The notes beneath the pieces are model-generated. The model saw nothing but the letters and a program-made list of their open reading frames with translations. It made no database searches and was not told the DNA's origin. The translations under genes were made by a program, and so were the position numbers. 64,000 nt of DNA from Sandaracinaceae bacterium. Its GTDB lineage: Bacteria; Myxococcota_A; Polyangia; Polyangiales; JADJQN01. Below, one piece after another: positions 1-9,484 of the stretch. Location: assembly GCA_016712745.1 (NCBI GenBank), contig JADJQN010000015.1, positions 682,001 through 746,000 of the forward strand, read 5' to 3'. The number at the start of each line of letters is the position of its first letter. The first letter of the stretch is position 1.

Positions 1-214
1 CCATTGCCGTGGGACGCAGGGTGCGCGACTTCATGTCCTCACGCGTGAGGTAGCCCTTGCGCTCAAGAGCGCGCAGGTGATCGTTCACACCGTTGGTGCT
101 GCGGATCTGCATGAAATTCCCAATCTCGCGAAGGGTCGGCGGGTAGCCTTTGGTTTCGATCGCGGCTTGGATGAACTCGAGAACTCTGCGCTGCCGTTCG
201 GTCAACGTCTGCAT
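1..214 (-). CDS. lexA: LexA repressor, N-terminal part (cut by window edge)
   Basis: This is the first 71 codons of the SOS-response repressor LexA, read leftward from an ATG at 214-212; the rest lies outside the window. The translation begins MQTLTERQRRVLEFI and contains the winged-helix DNA-binding elements typical of LexA: the GYPPTLREIG segment, then a recognition-helix region with STNGVNDHLRALERKGYL. LexA binds operators of DNA-repair genes and cleaves itself when RecA filaments form; the protease domain is not visible here. It is divergent from the VIT/VWA gene, with about 140 bp between the start codons. I could not pick out a convincing LexA box in that gap. The family assignment is firm. 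Confidence 0.93.
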   Translation of the reverse strand, partial: MQTLTERQRRVLEFIQAAIETKGYPPTLREIGNFMQIRSTNGVNDHLRALERKGYLTREDMKSRTLRPTAM

Positions 215-357
215 TGGGGCCTCGTACTGCACGGATGATTCCTGTGCGTTTGAGTAGGTGGCCGGAGGATGCACGCAGGCTCGCGTACCTGTCAAATGAT
301 CAGCAAAGAACATTTGAGGAGCGCGGGTCACAGCTCAAATATCAGTGGGAGGCGGGC

Positions 358-2637
358 ATGAAGCGCGTAATTCGTGGGTTTTCGGCTATGGCCATGGCCG
401 TTTTCGGACTGTCTCTTTTTGTCCCGGAGGCGCGCGCGATTGGCCTGCTCCTTCCGTCAAACGGCCAGCTCGAGCCTTTAGCGATACAAAGCCATCGCGT
501 CACCGTTTCGGTACGGGAGCGCGTTGCCGAATCGCGCGTCGAGCAGGTCTTCCTCAACACTACGAACCAACGCCTGGAGGCGACGTACATCTTTCCGCTG
601 CCCGAAGGCGCAACGGTGAGCGGCTTTGCGATGTGGGTGAACGGGCGGCGTACGGAAGGTGAGCTGCTCGATTCAAATCAGGCGCGCAGCGTTTACGAAG
701 GCATCGTTGCGCGGATGCGTGACCCAGGCCTCGTTGAATACGTCGGATGCAATCTCTTTCGCGCGCGCGTTTTTCCGATCGAGCCGCACGCCCAACAACG
801 CATCGAGATCAGCTTCACGCAAGCGCTCTCGTACGAATCGGGCGTGGTGCACTACACATACCCGCTTCACACAAGCGGCATCTCGGCGCGCACGCTGCGC
901 GATATGACTGTCAACGTTGACATCGTTTCGCGCACGCCTATCCGCGCAGTCTATTCGCCGTCGCATCGCATCTCGGTCTCGCGCCCCACGGACCGGCACT
1001 CGGTCGTCGGGTTCGAAGCGTCGCAGGCGATTCTCTCGGACGACTTTGAGCTCTACTACTCGGTCGATGACCGGGACGTTGGTCTTTCACTGCTCACGCA
1101 TCGCGACGCCGGCGAAGATGGCTACTTCCTGGCGATGGTCGCTCCGCGCTCGCAGGTAACGGAGCAGCAGATTGCCGCGAAGGAAGTCATCTTTGTCTTC
1201 GATACGTCGGGCTCTATGTATGGAGAGAAGATTGAACGTGCGCGTGCGGCGCTTGACTACATGCTTGCGCGCCTGCGTCCCAATGATCTTTTTCAGGTGG
1301 TGAGGTTTTCGACCGACGTAGAATCCCTCTTCGATCAGGGGCAAAGTGCGCCTGCAAGCCCGGCGAATATCGCGCGTGCCCGCGAATTTGCCCGGCGTTT
1401 TGACGCAGCCGGCGGCACGGCCATCGAACCCGCGCTCATGAGCGCCGTCCATACGCGCGCGCAAAACGATATGCCGCGCATGGTGGTATTTCTGACGGAC
1501 GGCATGCCGACGGTTGGCAACACCGATCCCGAAACGATCGTGTCGAACGTTGCGCGTGAGTCCGGTGCGGCGCAGCTCTTCGTCTTTGGCGTCGGCGATG
1601 ATGTGAACACCACCTTCCTCGATGCGCTTGCCGCGCAGAATCACGGCGTCGGTGACTACTTTCGCGACGGCAACGAGATGGAGCGCCGCTTGAGCGCCTT
1701 CTACGATCGAGTGGCCTATCCACTTTTGACGGAGCTCAGCATCGCCTTTCCAAACATGAACGCTTACGACATCTACCCGCGAGACCTTGGCAATCTCTAT
1801 CGCGGCGGTCAGCTGCTCGTGATGGGGCGCTATCGCGGCGAGGGAATGTCGCACGTGGCCCTCAATGGACGCATCGCGAACGAGCATCAAGCACGCACCT
1901 TTGCGTTCAACGTCAACTTCGCCGCACGCGAATCCGGCAACGACTTTCTGCCGAAGGTTTGGGCGACGCGAAAGATTGGATATTTACTCGATGAGATCCG
2001 AATGCACGGCGAACGTGCCGAGCTGCGCGAAGAAGTCGTCGCCTTGGCACGTCGTTTTGGCATCGTGACGCCGTACACGAGCTACTTGGTCGTCCCCGAT
2101 CAACGCGTGGAGCCGTCGCCGCTTCAGCGGCAGCAGGGCGCGAGCAACTCGGCTCCCCCGGTCGAGCGTCGTACACGCCCGGCAGCCACCGAACGCTTCC
2201 GCGCCTTTGCTCCCGCCGCTGCGCCTAGTCCGAGCGCAGGCGCTGGGTCGGGTTACGCTGCTGCGCGCGGACGATTCGCTGACCAATCGGTGGGCGACGC
2301 GGGACGCCAGTTGTCAGCGGGCCTGCGCGACATGCGCGAGAACGAACTTGCAACCGACGACGTCGATACCGCATCGCGCACCGTGATGGGGCGCGCCTTC
2401 TCGCAAAGCGGCGGCGGTTGGGTCGACAGCAACTATCGCCCCGGCATGACTGAGCTGCACGTACGCTATGGAAGTCGATCGTACTTTGCGCTACTTCGCA
2501 TGCGGCCGGCACTTCGATCGGCGGCCGCTCTCGGCACACGCATCGTGATCGCAATCGATGCGACACGCGCCGTCATCATCGACGACACAGCTCCCGAAGT
2601 GACCGACGCTACCTTGAGCGCCTTCCTCGGACTCTAG
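358..2637 (+). CDS. Secreted VIT and von Willebrand factor A domain protein
   Basis: A 759-aa exported protein. The start at 358 is chosen because a strong GGGAGG ribosome site precedes it and it gives a clean signal peptide ending EARA-I near residue 27; the frame is open further upstream but that part looks non-coding. Residues about 28-160 form a VIT (vault/inter-alpha-trypsin) domain, with the typical LEATYIFPLPEGA segment. A VWA domain follows at about 275-450 with an intact metal site DTSGS at residue 282. A Pro/Ala-rich linker near 590-650 leads to a short globular C-terminal region. Proteins of this architecture are thought to act in surface adhesion or metal-dependent protein binding; no enzymatic role is indicated. 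No LPXTG-like or PEP-CTERM tail is visible, so it is probably periplasmic or secreted. Confidence 0.88.
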   Translation: MKRVIRGFSAMAMAVFGLSLFVPEARAIGLLLPSNGQLEPLAIQSHRVTVSVRERVAESRVEQVFLNTTNQRLEATYIFPLPEGATVSGFAMWVNGRRTEGELLDSNQARSVYEGIVARMRDPGLVEYVGCNLFRARVFPIEPHAQQRIEISFTQALSYESGVVHYTYPLHTSGISARTLRDMTVNVDIVSRTPIRAVYSPSHRISVSRPTDRHSVVGFEASQAILSDDFELYYSVDDRDVGLSLLTHRDAGEDGYFLAMVAPRSQVTEQQIAAKEVIFVFDTSGSMYGEKIERARAALDYMLARLRPNDLFQVVRFSTDVESLFDQGQSAPASPANIARAREFARRFDAAGGTAIEPALMSAVHTRAQNDMPRMVVFLTDGMPTVGNTDPETIVSNVARESGAAQLFVFGVGDDVNTTFLDALAAQNHGVGDYFRDGNEMERRLSAFYDRVAYPLLTELSIAFPNMNAYDIYPRDLGNLYRGGQLLVMGRYRGEGMSHVALNGRIANEHQARTFAFNVNFAARESGNDFLPKVWATRKIGYLLDEIRMHGERAELREEVVALARRFGIVTPYTSYLVVPDQRVEPSPLQRQQGASNSAPPVERRTRPAATERFRAFAPAAAPSPSAGAGSGYAAARGRFADQSVGDAGRQLSAGLRDMRENELATDDVDTASRTVMGRAFSQSGGGWVDSNYRPGMTELHVRYGSRSYFALLRMRPALRSAAALGTRIVIAIDATRAVIIDDTAPEVTDATLSAFLGL

Positions 2638-2761
2638 TTACGGAGAGTGTTGCAAGGAGGACTGCGATTGAAGATGCCGAAAGGGGGCAAGTTGTCATGC
2701 GCCGAATCGAGCGGGCGGTCGTAGATTTGGACACGACCGGAAACGAGGCCATACTTCGTCC

Positions 2762-3883
2762 ATGCATAGATTTACTTTTCTTGTTCTGGCTCTCGCAGTC
2801 GCGAGCCTGATCACCGCATGTAGCTCCGGTGACAACAGGGCATGCACACCAGGCACAAACCGAGCGTGCATGTGTGCGACAGGCGTCTCGGGAACCCAGA
2901 GTTGCAATGCTGCCAGCGCGTGGGGCGCATGCGGATGCGACATGCTTGACGCCGGCAGCTTCGACGCGGGGGGCAACGACGCAGGCTCCGCTATCGACAT
3001 GTCACTCCCCGATGCAGCTGCGGTGGATAGCTCGTGGATGCGCGCCCAAGTGTTGGCGACAATCCCAGCGTTAGGGGTGGCAACGGTTGGCACGGGCGGC
3101 GGCGGCATTGCAGTACCCGACTACGCCTGCCGCGGCGCCTGGGACCAGACCGACGACGGCGATGATGCCGAGGGAATTTTCAATTTCGACTACGGCGGAG
3201 CGATCAACACAACGGTCGATATCAAGTTTTTCCCAGCCAATGCGATTCCCTACGACCGGGTCTGCACGGGCGATTGTTTCACGCGCCAAGCGACGGAGAG
3301 CGGTAGCACATCGACTTTTCCAATCCGAACGAACCGATTCATGGCGTGGGCGTCGCCTCAATGGACCGCCGAGTGGGGCAGTGTCTACGTTCCAACTGCT
3401 ACGTATTTCGTGCGCTCGGAGCAGTTCATCCCCTACAACTATCGAACGACCGTGCCTGACGTCGCGGAGATGCAAGACCTCTACTCACGCAGCGGCATGA
3501 CGTACGACGCGAACGTCTCAACCTTGACCGGATCCGTGCAGGATTGCGATGGCTTGTTCGTGCGCAACGCTGCCGTGCGCGTCTTTGAAGAGGCCGGGAC
3601 TTTGCGCAATCACCTGAGCGCCCCCTATCTCCTGTACGGCTCCCTCTCAACGGCCACGCAATCGAACGGGCCCGTGACCCGGGAGGATGGCCATTTCGTC
3701 GGCGTCAATGCACAGCCACTTGATGCGCGGGGAAGTTTGATGCGTCTAGAGGCTTGGGCCAATCTCGGCAGCGGCAGTCCCGAGTTGCTCGCGTGCGAAC
3801 GAGTGCGCGTTTTCGGCGGTACGCTCATCGACGTCCCGCTTCGACCTCGCCGCATTGGTAGTCCGTCCGACTGCACGCCGTAG
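2762..3883 (+). CDS. Lipoprotein of unknown function
   Basis: A 373-aa predicted lipoprotein. The N-terminus is a hydrophobic signal followed by the lipobox LITAC, with Cys20 as the lipidated residue. A short Cys-rich stretch (about 25-60, pattern CTPGTNRACMC then CGCD) and an Asp/Ala-rich linker precede a larger globular region from about residue 95. This layout (lipobox, Cys knot, D/A linker, soluble domain) is common in myxobacterial surface lipoproteins. I do not recognise the globular domain. The gene stands alone, 124 bp after the VIT/VWA gene. Confidence 0.8.
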   Translation: MHRFTFLVLALAVASLITACSSGDNRACTPGTNRACMCATGVSGTQSCNAASAWGACGCDMLDAGSFDAGGNDAGSAIDMSLPDAAAVDSSWMRAQVLATIPALGVATVGTGGGGIAVPDYACRGAWDQTDDGDDAEGIFNFDYGGAINTTVDIKFFPANAIPYDRVCTGDCFTRQATESGSTSTFPIRTNRFMAWASPQWTAEWGSVYVPTATYFVRSEQFIPYNYRTTVPDVAEMQDLYSRSGMTYDANVSTLTGSVQDCDGLFVRNAAVRVFEEAGTLRNHLSAPYLLYGSLSTATQSNGPVTREDGHFVGVNAQPLDARGSLMRLEAWANLGSGSPELLACERVRVFGGTLIDVPLRPRRIGSPSDCTP

Positions 3884-4026
3884 TGGGCCTTCGAGGAGGT
3901 GCAGGTGCTTTCCAGCGCGCGCATCTTCTGCGCGCCGCGCGGGATTTGCAGACCCGGTGCACGTGAAGGTCGCGAAAATAACGCCGGTCCAAATCGTGCA
4001 AGGGCCCGCGCTAGGAGGCTTGTTCT

Positions 4027-4443
4027 ATGAACGCGCGAGACATCATGACTTCGGACGTCGCCACGATCGATGAGTCCAGCACCATCGCTGAGGCGCTCGA
4101 AACTCTTTCTACGCTCGAAATTCGTCACCTGCCCGTGGTCCGGCGAGGCGGCGCTATCTGCGGAATGCTCAGCGACCGCGATCTGCGTGCGTTTGGCTTC
4201 CGCAGCTTTCCCGACACTGAGCCTACCGAGACGAGGCTCGCGCGCTTGAGCGCTCCTGTCTCCACGGTGATGAGCAGCGATCCGCTCACGGTATCGCCGT
4301 TGACCGCCGTTGAGGACATCGTCGAGCTTATGCTCACGGAGAAGGTTGGCGCGTTGCCCGTGCTCGACCCAAAGAGCGGCGAGCTCGTCGGCATCGTCAG
4401 CTACCTAGACGTACTGCGCGGGGTTCAGCCTTTTTGGGCTTAG
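4027..4443 (+). CDS. CBS-domain pair protein
   Basis: A 138-aa stand-alone protein made of two CBS domains, at about residues 1-60 and 78-137. The first begins with the characteristic MNARDIMTSDVATI and contains LEIRHLPVV; the second has VMSSDPLTVSP and GALPVLD. CBS pairs bind adenosyl nucleotides (AMP, ATP, SAM) and serve as energy or stress sensors; which ligand is bound cannot be told here. A good ribosome site (CTAGGAGG) lies 9 bases before the ATG. Convergent with the A2M gene. Confidence 0.88.
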   Translation: MNARDIMTSDVATIDESSTIAEALETLSTLEIRHLPVVRRGGAICGMLSDRDLRAFGFRSFPDTEPTETRLARLSAPVSTVMSSDPLTVSPLTAVEDIVELMLTEKVGALPVLDPKSGELVGIVSYLDVLRGVQPFWA

Positions 4444-4474
4444 CTGCTGCACGTTGCGAAAAGTACCATCGCAC

Positions 4475-4496
4475 CGACGCTCATTCCCGAGCGTCG
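4475..4496. terminator. Hairpin between convergent genes
   Basis: A perfect 8-bp inverted repeat (CGACGCTC / GAGCGTCG) with a 6-base loop sits between the CBS gene and the end of the A2M gene, overlapping the A2M stop codon at 4481. There is no clear T-run on either side, so rho-independent activity is uncertain. Confidence 0.4.
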
Positions 4497-7400
4497 ACGT
4501 GCAGTGATACGACTTCGCTGCGCCCGCGACGAGTCTCGTTGTAGAGGGCTTCTGCGGTCACGGCGGGCCACGCCAGTTGGCCGGGGCGAATCACGCGCAC
4601 GAGAACGTCCACTTGGCTCTCTCCGCGCGGGAGTCGCCATGCGACGAGGCTCACGCGATCGTCGTGAATAGCAAAGTAGCCCCAGAGATTGTGCCCGCCC
4701 GAACGTTCAGCATGGTCGCTGCGTTCGGTCGCAAGGGATTGATCGACGGCTTCAAAGGCTGCGGGGAGGGCCGTCCTGATCGCAACTTGCTGCTCCGCGT
4801 GCTCGGCATTGATCGTAACGCGGATGCGCACGACCTGCCCAACGCGTAGCGCAGTGACGGGCGTGTCGTCCACATCGGATAGGATGGATCGCGTAATATG
4901 GATGCCGCGCGCCTCCTCACTCGCATGCACAAGGTCCACCGAATAGCGGAAGCGCGCATCGAATCGAACACTGGATCCTGCGGCAGTGCTGAGCGTTAGT
5001 GTGCCGTGCGCGCCGGCGGCGACGAGCGCGTCCATTGGAATTGCAATCGTTTGCATCGCGTGCCGGCGGTCGATACGCACCGAGCCGATGGAGCGGCCCT
5101 GATAGCTGATACGCACCGGCGCGCTGCTCTGAGAGTGCGGGCTCGCCTCTTCGTATTGCGCAAACGCGTAGAGAATCCACATGGTGTTAAAGGTATTGCC
5201 GAAAGTGCCGTCCGGATTGCGTCGTGCCAGAAGACCTTCGACGAGCTCGCGCGCAACGTCCATTCGATGCGCACGCACCATCGCGACGAGAGCCGCGGCC
5301 GTGTTGCGAGCTTCTGAATGTAAATCGAACGCGTAGTCGTCGCTGCCCATCGATCCATTGATCACACGCTGGCCTGGCCCGAGGTTCGAGCTATGCGCAA
5401 TGAGCTCGTTCAACATCGCGTCAGCGCGTGAATCGTGGGCTTGCATCAACGCCAAGGCGAGCATCGCTGCCGAGAACGGCCGGTTGAGCAACTCCTCGTT
5501 CGTCGCGTCTGCATGGGCTCGGACCAGCGCGTCGAGATTCATTGGTGCAAGACCCGATTCTGAAAGCACGAATGCGGTGAAACTTTCCTGTTCGTGCCCT
5601 TGCCACCAACTAACTTGATGGGCCTCGCCATCACGCAGTCCTGCTGCAACGTAGCTACGTAGTCGATCAAAGCGCGCGCCGTCGACTTGGACGCCGGACG
5701 CGCGTGCGACCGTCAGGCCGAAGAGCGCGTACGACGATACAAATCGATCCGACAGTTCGGACGAGAAGACCCCAATGCCCCCGTCCTCTGCTTGTTGCGC
5801 GTAGAGGGCAGCGAGCAGATTCTGGGCCGTCGCTTCGCGTTCCTGCCGACGCAGATAGTGCGGGCCACCCTCGCTCCACATCGCGTGGAGGGAAGTGAGC
5901 GGCACAAGCGCCGAGGTGATGCGCTCTGCGCCAAAATGCTCGGTGAGCATCATCTCACTCATCGACGTTTCGCACACCGCACCCAGTCCAGGTGACAGCG
6001 TGATCTGCAACTCGCCGGTCCCCGGTAATCGATCGCTCGGTGTCAGAACGTCGAGTTCACGGGTAGCCGAGTCATCGCTCGCCACAGCTCCCGTACCCAC
6101 AAGTTCGCTCGTCCAATGCGTGGGCGATTGCGTTGCCAAACGTGCTTCGAGCCCATCGCTGTGCGCACCCATGCGAACACGCGCTCGCACAACGACCTGC
6201 CCAAGCACGCTCGCGCTCACTCGGAACGAGAGCTGCACTTGCGCGCCAATCTCCAAGTGCACGTTTTGCATTCCGGGATCGCGCAGCGTCGCGCCTTCCA
6301 CTTCCAGCGTAACGCGCGCATCGCCGGCTGTGCCGGTTTCGTTGTGCAGCACAATGCCAAAAGCCGTCTCATCGCCGAGCGTCATTACCCGCGGGAGCGA
6401 TGTGGTGATTTGAAGTGGCTTGCGAGTCGTGACTGCCGTGACTGCGCTGCCATAGGCGGATCGTCCATCGGTGGCCGAGCCCAAAATGCGCCAGCGTGTG
6501 AGATTGTCGGGCATGCGCACTCGCGCTTCGGCATTGCCGTGAGCATCCGTGACAACGCTTGGCGAAAAGAATGCCGTCGCGAGGAAGCGAGACCGCAACG
6601 CGCCTTCCGCATCTCCGCCGCTATCGCCAGGTCCTCCGCCTTCGCCGGGCAGCGCCGTGGTCCACGGCATGAGATTCGCCGCGCTCGAAACCTTCAGCTG
6701 GACCGACGCGTACGCGTCTTTGAAGAAGTCGGGCAGCGTGTAGCCCGTGAGCGCGAGCACTCCCTCATCGACGCCCCATAGTGTTGTTTCTCCGCGCACA
6801 GGTCGTCCTGCGGAGTCTTCAATGTGAACCCGGACCACAGCGTCCTGCCCGGGCTCGATTTGATTCAGCGTTGGGGTGAGCGTCACGCGCAAGCGATTTG
6901 CTTCGGGGTTCACCTGGAGATTCGTGTAGGCGAAACGGATCGGCATTCCGAGAGCAGGATCGCGCGGCCCCGCGCCTCGCGGAACAATCGCTACGCTCAC
7001 GTAGACATTCGGCGCATCGGCGCGCCCGAGTGCAATGTCGATCGGCGTGCCCGCGCCCTCGAGATCAAGGACCCGGCTTTCCCGAATGAGATTCTGCTCC
7101 ACTGTAACGAGCGCAGTCGCATGCGCGTAGGGCGAAGCCACCAGAAGCCGCGCCGTCTCTCCGGGCTGATAGCTCTCTTTGTCGGCGCGTAGATCGACGT
7201 TGGGCCGGTCGCTCGTCTGCCCAAAGAGACCATCTCCCCATGCCCACACGTTCGCAGTCGCGTAGGCGGGCGTTTCAGCAAGATGCACGTCGATGTGGTA
7301 TCCGCCACCGCCCGGCAAATCGAAATGAACTGGCACTGCGCGATCCTGGCTCTGCACGCTGCGTGTGAGCACCTGCTCCTCTACATACTGACCGCCGTAG

Positions 7401-9484
7401 TGACGATAGCCCTGCGAGTCGACCTCGACGCTTGCGATCCAGCGCCTGCGCATCAAGTTCATCTGCAGCGTCCGCCCTGCGACAGCACGCCCTTCAGGCG
7501 TGGTGGCGACGACGCGCACATCCCAACCTTGGGCGGGACTCGCCATCCACACGTTGGACTCTATGCCCACGAGCACTGAAGCACCGAATACTGTTTGTCC
7601 CGCTCGTGCCGTGACCTCGGCGTCGGCAGAATCTTGAGTGGACGCTTCGAAGCCGAGCGAGAGCGCTTGATATCCGCTCTGCCAAACGGAATCGAACGAA
7701 CGGAATGGAATTGTCGCAAGCCCGTTGCCGTCGCGGTCTAGAGTGAGTTCACCTGCGGTTCCGTTGCGGGCTGATCCACTAGGGGAAAAGTCGAACTGCT
7801 CAAAGCCATGCACTTGCGGCGAAGTCCCGTCCCAGTTGGCGGTCCACTGGGTGTGCCCGCCGCGCACGGGCGCCCCGTAGTAGTAGCGCGCGTTCACCGA
7901 CGCTGTGATATCGGCACCGGGCGCACGCGGAGGAACGCTTGCTGTCGTCTCAAAGGGCGCCGCGCGAAATTCCGCGACCTGAAAACCGATCATGCGCATG
8001 GTGCGCTTGTTGCGAAGTGCGCGCGGGGTCGATGCGTCGTCCTGATTGCGGTCGTAGTAGTCGTATTCGCCGTCTTCGTAGCCGGCGCCGCCGTAGCCCT
8101 CGCGAACTTCGTCGAGGAGGTGCACAGACCAGCCGCCAACATCGGCAGTAGTCGGAATGCGAAAGCTGGTATGCACTGTGCCGAATGCGGACGCAGTAAC
8201 GCGCTTCCACTCGACCGCTTGTCCGTCCGAGGCTCGCAAGACTGCAAGGTAGCTTGCGCGCGAGGCCGTGAGAGTCCCATCGGCCTGGCGAACGCGCACC
8301 ATCCCAAACGCGTGCACCTCCTCACCCGGTCGATAGATGCCGCGCTCGACTTGCAGCGATACGCGCTCGTCGACAAAGCGCTGTGGCGAGCCGCCGTATA
8401 TCTCAAAGAGCCATGGAGCTACGCCGAAGGAACTCTGCGCAACGAACCCAGCGTGATGCGCAGCTTCCACCACGGCGAGCGGAAAACCCTCACCCGCCCG
8501 ATACTGGCGCGGCGTGCGATGCGCAGCGAGATAGGTTCCCCATGTCGCGACGCCGCGCGCGTCGGTGCGAGCGACGACAGAGCGGCCAGTCTCATCGATC
8601 AGAGTGACACGCGCGCCCTCAACAGGGGCGCCGCTATCGATGCGCGTCACCCACGCGAGTGCGCCCGGGCTTGCAAGCTTGAGCACGACGCTGAACGGCG
8701 TGCGCTGCACAATCGTCATGCGCGTTCCGGATTCCTGGCTGTCGCCCGCATAACCAAGCACGAGGGCGAGGTCGCCGGGCGTGTCGGCAAAAAGATCGAC
8801 GCTGCTGACAACGCGCGCGCGTCGTACAGGCGAGCCCTGTACTGCGATGCGACGCAGTCGGCGCGCGATCGAGGGCGGTAAGGCAGCACGTGCTTCGGCG
8901 GGGGTTGACCAGTGGGGCGCAAGGGCAACGAGTGCGGCCAAGTCCGAAGGTTCTAAGTGGGCCACTTCCAACGTGCCGCTCGTCGCGTGCGCGATCGCAA
9001 CCGGAAGGCGACCGTTTTCGGGCAGCGTAGCCGCCGAATAGGCCATCTCGATGCGTGCGACAAAGCGCGTGACACGCAGCTCTTGGCGCACATCATTCTC
9101 GACGCGCCCCACGCCGGCGAGCATCGATCCACTCGCGATGCTTACAACGTAGCGGGTGTTTTCTTGGAAATCGCCGACGAAGGTGGTCGCGCCGAAACCA
9201 TCGTCCTCGGACGGCCGAGCGTGCAATTCGATCGACGGCTCGACGTGCAGGGCGGCGAGCAAAGTGGCGGGATCCACGGTCTCGCGTGTGTTGACGTAGA
9301 CTTGAATGGACGCGTTTTCTGGATTGCCCTCGTTCGGCATGATGGACACGCGCACCGATTGGCCCGCATCGCGGTCGACGCCCGCGTCAAAATCCCCGGC
9401 GGCAGTGGCTGTGCGCGCAGGTTGAGTTGAGCCGCCGCATGAGAGTGTGAGCGCAGCAAAGGCAATGGCCGCTAATTTATTCAT
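4481..9484 (-). CDS. Alpha-2-macroglobulin family lipoprotein with degenerate thioester
   Basis: A 1667-aa bacterial alpha-2-macroglobulin. The start MNKLAAIAFAALTLSC gives a lipobox with Cys16, so the protein is anchored in an envelope membrane facing the periplasm. The long N-terminal half contains repeated macroglobulin beta domains (one contains VERGIYRPGEEVHAFGMV), followed by the A2M core (FFSPSVVTDAHGNAEARVRMPDNLTRWRI) and an alpha/alpha toroid thioester domain. At the position of the CxEQ thioester (about residue 1170) the sequence reads GAVCETSMSEMM: a Cys is present but the Glu-Gln is not in register, so covalent trapping of proteases is doubtful. It overlaps the upstream pbpC gene by four bases (ATGA), the classic pbpC-macroglobulin pair, thought to protect the envelope when PBP1C repairs breached peptidoglycan. 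Confidence 0.92.
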   Translation of the reverse strand: MNKLAAIAFAALTLSCGGSTQPARTATAAGDFDAGVDRDAGQSVRVSIMPNEGNPENASIQVYVNTRETVDPATLLAALHVEPSIELHARPSEDDGFGATTFVGDFQENTRYVVSIASGSMLAGVGRVENDVRQELRVTRFVARIEMAYSAATLPENGRLPVAIAHATSGTLEVAHLEPSDLAALVALAPHWSTPAEARAALPPSIARRLRRIAVQGSPVRRARVVSSVDLFADTPGDLALVLGYAGDSQESGTRMTIVQRTPFSVVLKLASPGALAWVTRIDSGAPVEGARVTLIDETGRSVVARTDARGVATWGTYLAAHRTPRQYRAGEGFPLAVVEAAHHAGFVAQSSFGVAPWLFEIYGGSPQRFVDERVSLQVERGIYRPGEEVHAFGMVRVRQADGTLTASRASYLAVLRASDGQAVEWKRVTASAFGTVHTSFRIPTTADVGGWSVHLLDEVREGYGGAGYEDGEYDYYDRNQDDASTPRALRNKRTMRMIGFQVAEFRAAPFETTASVPPRAPGADITASVNARYYYGAPVRGGHTQWTANWDGTSPQVHGFEQFDFSPSGSARNGTAGELTLDRDGNGLATIPFRSFDSVWQSGYQALSLGFEASTQDSADAEVTARAGQTVFGASVLVGIESNVWMASPAQGWDVRVVATTPEGRAVAGRTLQMNLMRRRWIASVEVDSQGYRHYGGQYVEEQVLTRSVQSQDRAVPVHFDLPGGGGYHIDVHLAETPAYATANVWAWGDGLFGQTSDRPNVDLRADKESYQPGETARLLVASPYAHATALVTVEQNLIRESRVLDLEGAGTPIDIALGRADAPNVYVSVAIVPRGAGPRDPALGMPIRFAYTNLQVNPEANRLRVTLTPTLNQIEPGQDAVVRVHIEDSAGRPVRGETTLWGVDEGVLALTGYTLPDFFKDAYASVQLKVSSAANLMPWTTALPGEGGGPGDSGGDAEGALRSRFLATAFFSPSVVTDAHGNAEARVRMPDNLTRWRILGSATDGRSAYGSAVTAVTTRKPLQITTSLPRVMTLGDETAFGIVLHNETGTAGDARVTLEVEGATLRDPGMQNVHLEIGAQVQLSFRVSASVLGQVVVRARVRMGAHSDGLEARLATQSPTHWTSELVGTGAVASDDSATRELDVLTPSDRLPGTGELQITLSPGLGAVCETSMSEMMLTEHFGAERITSALVPLTSLHAMWSEGGPHYLRRQEREATAQNLLAALYAQQAEDGGIGVFSSELSDRFVSSYALFGLTVARASGVQVDGARFDRLRSYVAAGLRDGEAHQVSWWQGHEQESFTAFVLSESGLAPMNLDALVRAHADATNEELLNRPFSAAMLALALMQAHDSRADAMLNELIAHSSNLGPGQRVINGSMGSDDYAFDLHSEARNTAAALVAMVRAHRMDVARELVEGLLARRNPDGTFGNTFNTMWILYAFAQYEEASPHSQSSAPVRISYQGRSIGSVRIDRRHAMQTIAIPMDALVAAGAHGTLTLSTAAGSSVRFDARFRYSVDLVHASEEARGIHITRSILSDVDDTPVTALRVGQVVRIRVTINAEHAEQQVAIRTALPAAFEAVDQSLATERSDHAERSGGHNLWGYFAIHDDRVSLVAWRLPRGESQVDVLVRVIRPGQLAWPAVTAEALYNETRRGRSEVVSLHVDARE

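Noticed and set aside
215..357. LexA operator between lexA and the VIT/VWA gene
   Set aside because: No candidate matched a palindromic LexA box well enough to report.
1087..1890. Long minus-strand open frame (267 codons) inside the VIT/VWA gene
   Set aside because: It is antisense to a clear domain protein and shows only GC-rich shadow composition.
7808..8881. 357-codon plus-strand frame inside the A2M gene
   Set aside because: Arg/His/Ala-rich shadow with no start signal; the macroglobulin on the other strand explains the region.
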